A DNA stretch of 64,000 nt from Alphaproteobacteria bacterium (GCA_020852655.1 JADZAI010000103.1:1-64000); one strand, 5' to 3'. Shown: positions 51,086 to 60,051, counted from the first letter of the stretch. Program-made: numbers and translations. The notes: generated by a model from the letters alone, not told the origin.

Positions 51086-52100
51086 GACCCACACCACGGG
51101 CCGCGCCCGCCGCTTCGCCGCAAAGCCGCTGGCTGCCCTCATGGCCGCTGCCACCATGCTGGGCGCCTGCGTCAGCCCCGTCGCCGGCTCGGACGGCCGC
51201 TATGCGGTGCCCATCGGCACGGCGCCGGTCGTCTCGAACGAAACACCTTACTCCGCCTCGCTGCGCTGCATGGCCGGCCACATGATGTCTCAGCGCCGCC
51301 CGCTGCGGATCGCCGTCGGCCAGATCGCCGACTACACCGGCAAGGAAGAATACGAGGGCGGCCGCCGCGTGACGCAGGGTGCCGCGCTGATGGCGATGTC
51401 GGCCCTCGCGAAGACGGGCGCCGCGCTGGTCGAGCGCTTTGACACCTCGGTCGCCGAGCTCGAGCTCAAATATGCCAACAACCGGTTGATCGGCAACGGC
51501 ACGCCCGACCAGAGCTTCCGCACGATCACGGCCGGCCAGTTTCCCGGTTCGGATTTCTACCTCGTCGGCGGCATCACCGAGCTGAACTACAACATCCGCT
51601 CGGTCGGCGCAGACGCCTTCGGCTCCGATCCCGCCGAGACCGGCGCCAAGGGACAGATGGGCTACAAGGCGTATGTGATGAACGTGGCGATCGACATGCG
51701 CCTGGTGAACACGAACACGCTCGAGGTCGTGGACGTCATCTCCTACCAGAAGCAGATTATCGGCCGCGAGATTTCGGCCGGCGTGTTCGACTTCCTCAAC
51801 GGCACGATCATCGACGTCGGCGTCGGCGAGCGCGCCCTCGAGCCGATCCAGCTCGCGGTGCGTACCGTGATCGAACGCGGCGTACTGGAGATGATCTCGC
51901 GCCAGATCGGCGTCGATCCGGCTTCCTGCGGCGGCAAGGACCCTCTGGCGGCCGAGGGAGAGATGAGGGCCCCGCCGCCGGTGAAGCGCGCGATCGCCGA
52001 CCGCCGTGTCGTCGAAGCGAAGCGCGCCGATCCTTATGCGGGCTATTCGAGCAGCGACCCGAACGCCGACCTGCCGAAGCTGCGCGACTCGGTCGACTGA
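51078..52100 (+). CDS. hfaB: Holdfast anchor lipoprotein HfaB (CsgG family; TTG start)
   Basis: Lipobox MLGAC; RIAVGQIADYTGKEEYEGGRRVTQGAALMAMSALAKTGAALVERFDTSVAELELKYANN; VVDVISYQKQIIGREISAGVFDF. Confidence 0.92.
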   Translation: MNKTHTTGRARRFAAKPLAALMAAATMLGACVSPVAGSDGRYAVPIGTAPVVSNETPYSASLRCMAGHMMSQRRPLRIAVGQIADYTGKEEYEGGRRVTQGAALMAMSALAKTGAALVERFDTSVAELELKYANNRLIGNGTPDQSFRTITAGQFPGSDFYLVGGITELNYNIRSVGADAFGSDPAETGAKGQMGYKAYVMNVAIDMRLVNTNTLEVVDVISYQKQIIGREISAGVFDFLNGTIIDVGVGERALEPIQLAVRTVIERGVLEMISRQIGVDPASCGGKDPLAAEGEMRAPPPVKRAIADRRVVEAKRADPYAGYSSSDPNADLPKLRDSVD

Positions 52101-52125
52101 TCAGAAGCCAACCAGCAGAGATTGA

Positions 52126-52155
52126 AGAAGCGCCTCTGAAGGGCGCTTCTTTTTT
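52126..52155 (+). terminator. Intrinsic terminator after hfaB
   Basis: AGAAGCGCCtctgaaGGGCGCTTCTttttt. Confidence 0.88.
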
Positions 52156-52290
52156 GCGCGCACCGCAGGCCTGTACCGAAATGGAATTCGTTTAGGTTAC
52201 CGCAGGCGTCTGGCACAGGTGTCGTTGCTGGAACCTCAAAAGTAACCATTGCCACCCGCCCAATCCGCAGAGGTGCTTCCGAACACCGCA

Positions 52291-52306
52291 TGGCACGCAG
52301 GTTGCT
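52291..52306 (+). promoter_or_regulatory. Predicted sigma-54 (RpoN) -24/-12 promoter of the 222-aa repeat-protein gene
   Basis: TGGCACGCAGGTTGCT: full match to TGGCAC-N5-TTGCW with GG-N10-GC spacing. Confidence 0.82.
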
Positions 52307-52381
52307 GCCGACGCTACTGCGGGGGAGGACTCCTCGCGAGCGAGTTTATTCCCACCACCACGACGCTACGGGAGCAATTCA

Positions 52382-53050
52382 GTGAACAAGACGAAGACCA
52401 TCCTAGCCGCGACCGTTGCGGCGTTCGCCGTGAGCGGCATGGCCAAGGCCGACTCCGAGTACAATGTCGACGGCTTCACCGTGCTCGCCAACAACTGGCA
52501 GTATAATTGGAGCACCGTTTTCGCCCGCGCGGTATTCTCGGGCTTCAACATCGCCGGGGACTTCAAGGCCTCGACGGTCTCGATCGGCAACAACTGGATC
52601 TCGGAAACGGACGGCTCAACCCGCATCCTGAACCAGCAGACCCAGCTCGCCGATCTCGGTTCGACGACGAAGGGTCCGCTGACCAATGTCGGCGGCAATG
52701 TCGATCTGTCGGCCGCTACGATCTGCAACAACGCGTCGATGACGACCGGCCACTCGGGCAAGGTCTCGATCGACAACGTGCAGAAGTGCAATACGACCGA
52801 TCCGTTCGCCGTTGTCGGCCTGGCCGGCAACAGCATCGGCGGGAACATCGACCTGTCGGCGACGACAATCGCGAACAACGTCTCGGTCGATGCGCAGACG
52901 GCAGGTGCCTGGTTCGGCAACACTCAGGCCAACCCGGCCAACGTCTACGCCGCGGTCGAAGTCGACCTGAACAATGTCGGCGGCGACGTGAACGCGACGG
53001 TTGCCGCGGTCGGCAACAACGCGACCTTCAAGACGAAATTCACGCCGTAA
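52382..53050 (+). CDS. Secreted Asn-rich four-repeat protein, candidate holdfast-anchor/amyloid-like subunit (GTG start)
   Basis: Signal peptide MNKTKTILAATVAAFAVSGMAKA; core repeats NIAGDFKASTVSIGNN, NVGGNVDLSAATICNN, SIGGNIDLSATTIANN, NVGGDVNATVAAVGNN at residues 56, 102, 151, 198. Confidence 0.85.
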   Translation: MNKTKTILAATVAAFAVSGMAKADSEYNVDGFTVLANNWQYNWSTVFARAVFSGFNIAGDFKASTVSIGNNWISETDGSTRILNQQTQLADLGSTTKGPLTNVGGNVDLSAATICNNASMTTGHSGKVSIDNVQKCNTTDPFAVVGLAGNSIGGNIDLSATTIANNVSVDAQTAGAWFGNTQANPANVYAAVEVDLNNVGGDVNATVAAVGNNATFKTKFTP

Positions 53051-53084
53051 CGACCGGACGGGCGGCGAAAGCCGCCTTGCCCAG

Positions 53085-55937
53085 TCAACGCTTCGGGCGC
53101 GCCTTTGCACCAGCAAGGGCGCGCTCGAATGCTTGGAGCCAGCGGTGGCCGAAGACCGCGTCCGGCTCCAGATGGGCGCCCTCCGCCCATTCGTTCCACG
53201 CATTGATGAAGAGCAGCCGCTCTTCGCCGAAGTGCAGCGCCTTGGCCTCGGCGATCTTGGCTTCGCAGTAAGCCTGGAAACGTGCCGGCGTCGCGCCGTC
53301 GAAACTGGTGCCCTTGTCGGGTTGGCGCGGCGTGTTGTCCCACGACACGAAGACACCGGGATAGCGCGGATACGCTGCGCCCGGTCGCGCGATCGCCGCA
53401 CGCACCGTTTCGGCATAGTCGTAGCGATGGCCCTGCCAGGCGCTGCCTACCGAGGGCGTCGGATCGTCGTTCAATACGCCGATGCCGTGCGGGGGAAACT
53501 CTACGGCTGCGTCGAAGCCGATATCGGCCGGCCGCACATTCGCGCGCACCGCCTCCATGCTTTCGACATAGACGAGATGGACGCCGTCATGCCCTGCCGC
53601 TGCAAAGGCTTCGCGTGTAAGGCAGGCGAAGAGCGCCGGATCGGGTACGAGCAGCGGACGGTAGAGCAGGAAGAGCGGCTTGCCGTTGACGCGGATGTAG
53701 CGCGGGTCCTGGGCGAGCTGCGCAGCGTCCTCCGCGACGCCGCGCATATGCGCTTCGGAGTAATCCTGCGCGAGGAGCAGCGCACGCTCGCCGCCGTCCC
53801 AGTGCTTGGTCCAGTTCTCATTCGCCCAGCAAACGCAGAACGGGAAGGCGATATCAGGCCGCTTGAGGAGATTCTCCAGCGGCGCCGAGAGGATCTTCTG
53901 CCCCGAGAAATCGTAGCGATAGACGCAGAAGCCTTCGATTCCGTAGCGCTGCGCAAGGCGATATTGCTCGCCCATCACCTCGGGAATGCGGAGATCATAG
54001 AAACCGAGATCGGCCGGCAGATGCGGCTGGTAGTGGCCCTCGTATTTCGGCTGCGCCTTCGCGACGTTGCGCCATTCCGTGAACCCCTTGCCCCACCAGA
54101 GATCGTTCTCCGGACAGGGGTGGAATTGCGGCAGATAGAACGCGAGCGCCCGCACGGCGCTGAGATCGGCGAGACGGTCCCCCCATTTCTCCAGCAGACG
54201 ATGCTGGTTGCCGTAAGAGGTCTGCACGCGGCGCTGCTCGTCGCCCTGGCGCGTCGAAACGCTGAGATGATGCAGCACGCGCGCCTCGTGGCAGTAGCGG
54301 ACGCGATAGCCGGCGGCGTGGATTCGCAGGCAGAGGTCGACATCCTCGCAATAGGCCGGGACGAAGAGCGGATCGAAGAGCTCGCCCGCCACGGCCTCGC
54401 GCCGCACGAGGAGCGCAGCGCCCGAGCAATAGTCGACGTCGCGGGAGCGGGCGAAGTCCGGTGTCTCGCCGCTGAGATTCAGCCCCACCATCTCTGTGCT
54501 GCCGTCGTCATGGATGACGCAGCCCGCTTCCTGCACCCGGCCATTCGGATAGAGGATCAGCGGCCCGGCGGCGCCGATATCCGGCGCGCTCTCCATCTCC
54601 CGTATCAGCGCGTCGAGCGCGCCTGCGAGGACCTGGGTGTCGCTGTTCAGGAGCAGGACAAGGGCGCCCTTCGCCTGGGTGTAAGCGTCGTTGCTGTTGG
54701 CGAGGAAGCCGAGATTGCGCGCCTGCCGGAGATAGCGAAGGCCGGTCACATTCGCGAAGGCCGCGACGGCCTCGTCCGGCGAGGCGTCGTCGGTCAGCAA
54801 CACCTCGTAGGGCACGGTCGGCGGGTGCTTCATGATCGACCACAGGCACTCGAAGGTCTGGCGCACCGCGTTATAGACGGGCACGACGATCGAGAGGCGC
54901 GGCTCCGCCGAGGTCCCGAGCTTGAGGTCGGCGAAGGACAGCTCCCCATCGAACGCGGCAACCCGCAAATCCGTCTCCACGACGGCACGCACCCTGGCGT
55001 CGCGCGCCGCCGCGATGGCGGACTTCAGGCCGGCATATTCCTCCAGCACGATCTCGGGGCGTTCAGGGAGCGGCTGATAGGACGCCGTCGCCTCGCCAAC
55101 CGCCGTCTGGATGACGTTGATGTGCACCGGCCGGCGCATCGGCCGGCCCTCGCGCCGCCCATAGCGCATATAGTGATAGAGCGGCGGCATGCCGGCCTTG
55201 CGAAGGTCCGGGTACATGTTGATGTACCACTCCGCATCGAAGCGATCGCTCGGCTGGCGCCCGCTCGCATCGCCGTAGCGGATGTAGTGGATCGACGCCG
55301 CGTGCGAGTCATGCGGCACGTCCGGGTAGCGCCGGACGTAAAACACCGGATCGAGATAAGGATTGAGCGAACCGAGTTCGGCGATGCCCTGGCGCAGGAT
55401 CGTGCGCAGCACGCCCGCGGCGTTCTCCGCATCCGACAGCGTCGCGCGGCAATGGTCGAGATCGATATAAGGTGTCGTCGTCACGACATCGCCGTCGATC
55501 ATCATCGGCAGCATCTCGCGCTTGGCCGACGGGTTCAGCAGATCGAAGCGCTCCTGCGCCATGAATTCGAGATCGATCAGCGGATGCGGTGCGCGCGCTT
55601 CATGAAAGCCGGTGAGGAAGAAGTGAAGCTGTGGATCGGCGCCGGACTGCGCGATGTCGGGATAGCGTGCGAGATAGAAAGCGGGATCGAAATAGGGCGA
55701 GAAGCTGGGCCGCGCGTCGATCGGTAGCGACCAGTACCAGTCCTCGAGCTGCGCCGCGGTAATGCCGGCGCGCGTCATATGCAGTTCGGCGAGCGGCGCC
55801 TCGTAGAACGGTGACTCGGTGAAGGCACGAAACGCTTTGCGGCTGCCGGGATCGGACGGGCGCACCGCCTCGAGGCCCAGCATCTTTTTCGCGAGGCGAC
55901 GGATGGAGCGGCCACCGGTATTGGGCGGTGTGCTCAC
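53085..55937 (-). CDS. Large glycosyltransferase: FDxxxY repeats + GT2 domain + WbsX-like (GH99-like) domain
   Basis: FDPAFYLARYPDIAQSG..HFF.TGFHEARAPHPL repeats; LSIVVPVYNAVRQTFECLWSIMKHPPTVPYEVLLTDDASPDEAV; AFYLPQFHPCPENDLWWGKGFTEWRNVAKAQPKYEGHYQPHLPADLGFYDLR. Confidence 0.93.
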   Translation of the reverse strand: MSTPPNTGGRSIRRLAKKMLGLEAVRPSDPGSRKAFRAFTESPFYEAPLAELHMTRAGITAAQLEDWYWSLPIDARPSFSPYFDPAFYLARYPDIAQSGADPQLHFFLTGFHEARAPHPLIDLEFMAQERFDLLNPSAKREMLPMMIDGDVVTTTPYIDLDHCRATLSDAENAAGVLRTILRQGIAELGSLNPYLDPVFYVRRYPDVPHDSHAASIHYIRYGDASGRQPSDRFDAEWYINMYPDLRKAGMPPLYHYMRYGRREGRPMRRPVHINVIQTAVGEATASYQPLPERPEIVLEEYAGLKSAIAAARDARVRAVVETDLRVAAFDGELSFADLKLGTSAEPRLSIVVPVYNAVRQTFECLWSIMKHPPTVPYEVLLTDDASPDEAVAAFANVTGLRYLRQARNLGFLANSNDAYTQAKGALVLLLNSDTQVLAGALDALIREMESAPDIGAAGPLILYPNGRVQEAGCVIHDDGSTEMVGLNLSGETPDFARSRDVDYCSGAALLVRREAVAGELFDPLFVPAYCEDVDLCLRIHAAGYRVRYCHEARVLHHLSVSTRQGDEQRRVQTSYGNQHRLLEKWGDRLADLSAVRALAFYLPQFHPCPENDLWWGKGFTEWRNVAKAQPKYEGHYQPHLPADLGFYDLRIPEVMGEQYRLAQRYGIEGFCVYRYDFSGQKILSAPLENLLKRPDIAFPFCVCWANENWTKHWDGGERALLLAQDYSEAHMRGVAEDAAQLAQDPRYIRVNGKPLFLLYRPLLVPDPALFACLTREAFAAAGHDGVHLVYVESMEAVRANVRPADIGFDAAVEFPPHGIGVLNDDPTPSVGSAWQGHRYDYAETVRAAIARPGAAYPRYPGVFVSWDNTPRQPDKGTSFDGATPARFQAYCEAKIAEAKALHFGEERLLFINAWNEWAEGAHLEPDAVFGHRWLQAFERALAGAKARPKR

Positions 55938-57085
55938 AACGCCGGCTCCGCTTCGCGCATCGGCACCGTCGACCCGATGGCACGCAGGCGTTCGAGGATG
56001 CGCACGCCGACCGCTCGGTCGCCGGACCTGGCCAGCGCCGCCGTTGCAGCCGCACGCGAGAGACGGCGCTGACGCGGCAGGTCATCCCAGAGACCATCGA
56101 TCAGGCGCACGGTATGATCGAGATCGGGATCAGCCCAGCTCTGCCCTTCCCAGGCCGGGTATTCGTCGGCACCGACGGGGATGAGCGTCGCATCGACCAG
56201 CAGCGAATCCGCGTCCGTCATGAAATCGAGATTGCCTGACCAGCGCGTGCCGAGCGCGATGCGGCCCATCGCCATCGCCTCGCCGAGTCCGCGGCCGAAG
56301 CCTTCCGAACGGTGCAGCGACACGAAACAGTCAGCGGCGGCGATGAGGCTCTGCGTCTCGTGGGCCGAGAGCACGGCGTCAAACAGCACGGCTTCCGGCA
56401 GCTCGGCGCGAAGCTGCGTGCGCCAGTGTTCGGCAACCGCCTCGGCGGTCTTCATCTTCAGCACGAGCTGGATGTCGGCATAGGGATGGCGCGCGCGCAG
56501 CCGCTTGAACATCTCGACGACGCCGGCGGGATTCTTGCGGGTCGCAAAAGACGTCGTGTCGAAAAAATGCAGGAAGACGAAAGCGCTTTCGCGGATGCCG
56601 AAATAGCGCCGCGACAGAAGCGGCCGGCGCGGCGTCTCGATCGACTGGCCGACGAAGTGCGATTCGACGCCCGCCGCGGCCAGCGCCGACTGGATGAAGC
56701 GCGACAACGCCCACACCTCGTCGAACTGGCGCAGCGCCGCGACCCAGCGCTCGGGATAGACGGGCAGCTCCCACGCAGGCACGATGACGTTCGTGCCGCC
56801 CTCGAAGGCCTGGCCGCGTTCCGCCAGCGCCTTGCGCACCGGCTCCACTTCGTCGCCGTTGACGTGGAAGACGCGCACGCCGTCGCCGATCTGCGGCGTT
56901 TCGAAATCCGCGCCGAACTGGATGAAGTCCGGGTCCTCCCGCGCGGCGTAGCGGAAGACGTCATAGACCGTCGGATTCAGCATCATCGAGGCAGCCGCGC
57001 GGACCTGCGAGCGCAACTGCTCGCCGACGCCGGTCGTGGAAAAAGGGTGCCCGACGAAGGTCAGCTTGGGCAGCGCCGAACTCAT
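55934..57085 (-). CDS. Glycosyltransferase (GT4-like)
   Basis: LTFVGHPFSTTGVGEQLRSQVRAA; FLHFFDTTSFATRKNPAGVVEMFKRL; SLHRSEGFGRGLGEAMAMGRIALGTRWSGNLDF. Confidence 0.88.
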   Translation of the reverse strand: MSSALPKLTFVGHPFSTTGVGEQLRSQVRAAASMMLNPTVYDVFRYAAREDPDFIQFGADFETPQIGDGVRVFHVNGDEVEPVRKALAERGQAFEGGTNVIVPAWELPVYPERWVAALRQFDEVWALSRFIQSALAAAGVESHFVGQSIETPRRPLLSRRYFGIRESAFVFLHFFDTTSFATRKNPAGVVEMFKRLRARHPYADIQLVLKMKTAEAVAEHWRTQLRAELPEAVLFDAVLSAHETQSLIAAADCFVSLHRSEGFGRGLGEAMAMGRIALGTRWSGNLDFMTDADSLLVDATLIPVGADEYPAWEGQSWADPDLDHTVRLIDGLWDDLPRQRRLSRAAATAALARSGDRAVGVRILERLRAIGSTVPMREAEPAL

Positions 57086-58098
57086 GTGTGCCAACTGGGC
57101 AGCTTCACTTTCGGCGCGCTCGCCGGCTCGACCGACCTGCCATACGCATTCTCGACCGCGACACGGGCGGCGTCGCCCATGAAGCTCTGCCACCAGACCG
57201 GAACGCCGTCGAGGCTGGTGTAATGCGTCACGAGCGAGCGGCGCGTGAGCGCGGTGTTGCGGATTCGCGTGCCCTCGTGCGGCAGATTGCCGTGCCACAA
57301 CAGCACGTCGCCCTTACGCGGCAGAAAGGTCTTGGCGGCGATGCCGCGCGCAGTCATCCGTCCGCGCAGATAGGCGGCGAAATCGTTCGGATGCTTCGTG
57401 CTGCCCGAGTTCTGAAGAATTTCGCCAGGATTCCATTCGAAGAAGCCGGAGGCCTCCGGTTTGTGGCCGCCGGGATAGTAGGCGAGCGGGCCGGCATCCG
57501 GGTGCACGTCTTCCAGCGGAATCCACGACGCCAGCATGAAGGCGAGCCGCCTCTGGGCCCGCACATAGGGATAGTCGATATGCGGCGGCTGCTGGCTGCT
57601 CTTCAGGAAGGTCAGCGTCTGCATTACGACCGCAGGCTGCTGGAAGATGATGCTGATGAACTCCGCGACCTCCGGCACCAGGGCCAGACGCGAGGCAGCC
57701 TTCGAGAGCCAGTGGATTTGGCAGATGCGGAAGAAGGTGTCGTTGAAGTCGGCGCGCGAAAGATCCTGGCTCTCGTCGTCGGCGAAGAATTTCCGGCCCG
57801 TATGGTTGATCTCGACGTGATAGCGCCGCGGCTCTGCCTTCAGCTCCTCCAGATCGTGCAGAAAGGCATCGAGGAGGTCGCGCGGTACGACATTTTCGAA
57901 GACGAGCACGCCCTCTGACCGCCACGTCTCCAGGCGCGTCCGCATGGTGTTGCGGCGGTCCGCGGGAAGATGGGCGATGTAGGGCTCGATGTCCTGCGAC
58001 TCGTCGTCGATCCAGGGCCGGTCCTTCAGCCAGGGCGCACCGATGCCGTCACGCGCGGGGGCGTCGACGGCGGCTGTACGCAACGCAGGCTGACTCAT
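57082..58098 (-). CDS. Phytanoyl-CoA dioxygenase (PhyH)-like Fe(II)/2OG oxygenase
   Basis: PPHIDYPY (HxD), GPLAYYPGGHKP, GDVLLWHGNLPHEGTRIRNTALTRRSLVTHY (distal His and Arg). Confidence 0.87.
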   Translation of the reverse strand: MSQPALRTAAVDAPARDGIGAPWLKDRPWIDDESQDIEPYIAHLPADRRNTMRTRLETWRSEGVLVFENVVPRDLLDAFLHDLEELKAEPRRYHVEINHTGRKFFADDESQDLSRADFNDTFFRICQIHWLSKAASRLALVPEVAEFISIIFQQPAVVMQTLTFLKSSQQPPHIDYPYVRAQRRLAFMLASWIPLEDVHPDAGPLAYYPGGHKPEASGFFEWNPGEILQNSGSTKHPNDFAAYLRGRMTARGIAAKTFLPRKGDVLLWHGNLPHEGTRIRNTALTRRSLVTHYTSLDGVPVWWQSFMGDAARVAVENAYGRSVEPASAPKVKLPSWHT

Positions 58099-58178
58099 GT
58101 GGACGCGTCCCGATCCTCACGCGCCCATCGGGCGGCGGCGGCATTCTACAAGAGAACGCCGCGTGCGCCAGCCGAAGC

Positions 58179-59177
58179 CTAGTTGCCGATGCCGCCGGTC
58201 AGCTCCAGGCCGGTCAGGTCGACCACATCGCCGCCGGGGCCATAGCCTGCTCCGTCGTCATAGCCGCCGGCGATCTCGGCGTCGTAGCCGCCATATTCGC
58301 GGGCGAGTTCACGCTCGGCGGCGCGGCTCATCGGGCGCTTGGCGGCGCAGACGAGTTCGCCCGAGCCGGTACGGATCAGGGCGTCGCCGCTGTCGCAGTC
58401 CTTGTAGGAGGTGCCGTCGCCGGTGCGGACCGAACCCACGATGTCGGCGGCGCCGCTGTCGTAGCTGACGCGGAGCATCTGATCGCCCTCGCAGCGGAAA
58501 ACTTCGCCGGCATAAGCGTCGTCATCGCTGTCGCCCGTGCTCAGGATCGCGAGATGCTCGTTGCCCTTGCCGTCGAGGCAGATGGCGCTGAAGGTCTCGC
58601 TGCGGCGGGCGGTGGTGACGTGGAGCTGTCCGAGTTCCTCGGTGCGCTTCTCCTGGATCACGACGACCGTGGTCGAGCGGCGCGGAACCAGGAAGGTCTC
58701 GGTTCGGCCATAGGGGACGTAGCGGACCTTTTCCTTGTCGTACGGCTTGTGCTCGTGCTTCGGCGGCTTGTGTCCGCCGTGATCGTCCTTGGGCGGCTTG
58801 TGGTCGCCCTTGCCGGCGACCTTGTCCCCCAGCGGACCGTGGCCGAAATCGCGGTCGCCAAGGCGCTCGTGACGCCGGTCGCGGTCGCCGCCGCGTTCGG
58901 CTTGGCGCGCGATCGCCTCCGCCGCCCAGAAGCCGGTGCCGAAGAGGGTCGCGCCGCCGTCATAGGGCTGGCCGTAATAGAAGCCGAAGTCCGACCCGCG
59001 ATCCGGGACCGGCAAAGCCGTGCCGCGCCCATTGCCCCAGAGGCCATGGCCGAAGGCGTTGCCGCGATTCGTATAGGCCTTGTCGAAGCCGCCCATGCTG
59101 TCCTGGGCTGTGGCGGGACCGAATGTCGCGCAGCCCAGCGTGAAGACGGTGGCGGCGAGGAGACGGGAGATACGCAT
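58179..59177 (-). CDS. Secreted hypothetical protein with His/Lys/Pro-rich linker
   Basis: Signal peptide MRISRLLAATVFTLGCATFGPATA; GDHKPPKDDHGGHKPPKHEHKPYDKEK segment; C-terminal globular region. Confidence 0.75.
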   Translation of the reverse strand: MRISRLLAATVFTLGCATFGPATAQDSMGGFDKAYTNRGNAFGHGLWGNGRGTALPVPDRGSDFGFYYGQPYDGGATLFGTGFWAAEAIARQAERGGDRDRRHERLGDRDFGHGPLGDKVAGKGDHKPPKDDHGGHKPPKHEHKPYDKEKVRYVPYGRTETFLVPRRSTTVVVIQEKRTEELGQLHVTTARRSETFSAICLDGKGNEHLAILSTGDSDDDAYAGEVFRCEGDQMLRVSYDSGAADIVGSVRTGDGTSYKDCDSGDALIRTGSGELVCAAKRPMSRAAERELAREYGGYDAEIAGGYDDGAGYGPGGDVVDLTGLELTGGIGN

Positions 59178-59436
59178 CGAATGAATCCCTGCGGACGGGC
59201 GTGCCGTTTTGAGACACTAACCCATCACCCTCCCGGGGCCGTGGAAACCTTTGGCAAAGGTTAACCCCGTCCGGCGGCGCAGCCGTCCCGTCCTGCGAGG
59301 GACTGGGACATGCTAAGTCCTTGATTCGATGGAAGTTACACACAGGAGCGGCCGCGCCGGCCATGGCATGGCTCCTGCTACGTACCGGCCATCGGCAAGC
59401 CGCAGACCGGCGCCGACTGAACAGATGGGGCGCAAA

Positions 59437-60051
59437 ATGCGGGAAGCCGCGGTCAAGTCGATCTACACCTACTGGCGCTCGCTCGCCGCCAATGACAGCG
59501 TGCCGGCCCGTAACGCGATAGACCCCCGGGCCCTCAAGTCCCATCTCGCCGACCTGTTCATCCTGGAGCGGCTCGACCGCGCCGTGTTCGGCTTCCGCCT
59601 GGCAGGCACGCGCGTCTGCGCCCGTTACGGCCGCGAACTTCGCGACCACGACTTTGTCCGCCTGTGGCCGTCGCAGCAGCACGCGCAGGTTCTCTCCAGC
59701 CTCAATCGCTGCCTCCAGAAGCCCGAGCCGCTGGTGCTGCGGGGCAATGCCGCGACGCTCGACGGCCAGGCCGTGCCGTTTCAGGTGCTGTTGCTGCCGC
59801 TTTGCGACGCGAACGGCCAGGTGACGCGCATTCTCGGCGCGATGATCACCGCCGACGACCAGGCGCTCCGCCAGGGCGCGACGCTGATTTCGCAGACGCT
59901 GGAAGGCGTCATCACCCCGTCGCTCGGCGTCACCAGGGAGCCGGCCGCGGCACCGGCCTTCGTCGCCGGCCGGGAGACGCGCGTTTCGTTCCTGCGCATC
60001 GTGGACGGCAGCAAGGCGATTGGCGACAAGCTTGCCGTCAATGCCGCCTAG
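59437..60051 (+). CDS. PAS_5-type PAS domain protein (start uncertain; ORF extends to 59329)
   Basis: IYTYWRSLAANDSVPARNAIDPRALKSHLADLFILERLDRAVFGFRLAGTRVCARYGRELRDHDFVRLW. Confidence 0.78.
   Translation: MREAAVKSIYTYWRSLAANDSVPARNAIDPRALKSHLADLFILERLDRAVFGFRLAGTRVCARYGRELRDHDFVRLWPSQQHAQVLSSLNRCLQKPEPLVLRGNAATLDGQAVPFQVLLLPLCDANGQVTRILGAMITADDQALRQGATLISQTLEGVITPSLGVTREPAAAPAFVAGRETRVSFLRIVDGSKAIGDKLAVNAA

Noticed and set aside
52211-52229. Another TGGCAC...TTGC pair (TGGCACAGGTGTCGTTGCTGG) upstream of the repeat-protein gene
   Set aside because: The GG to GC spacing is 12 nt instead of the required 10, so not a functional sigma-54 promoter. At most a decayed duplicate of the element at 52291.
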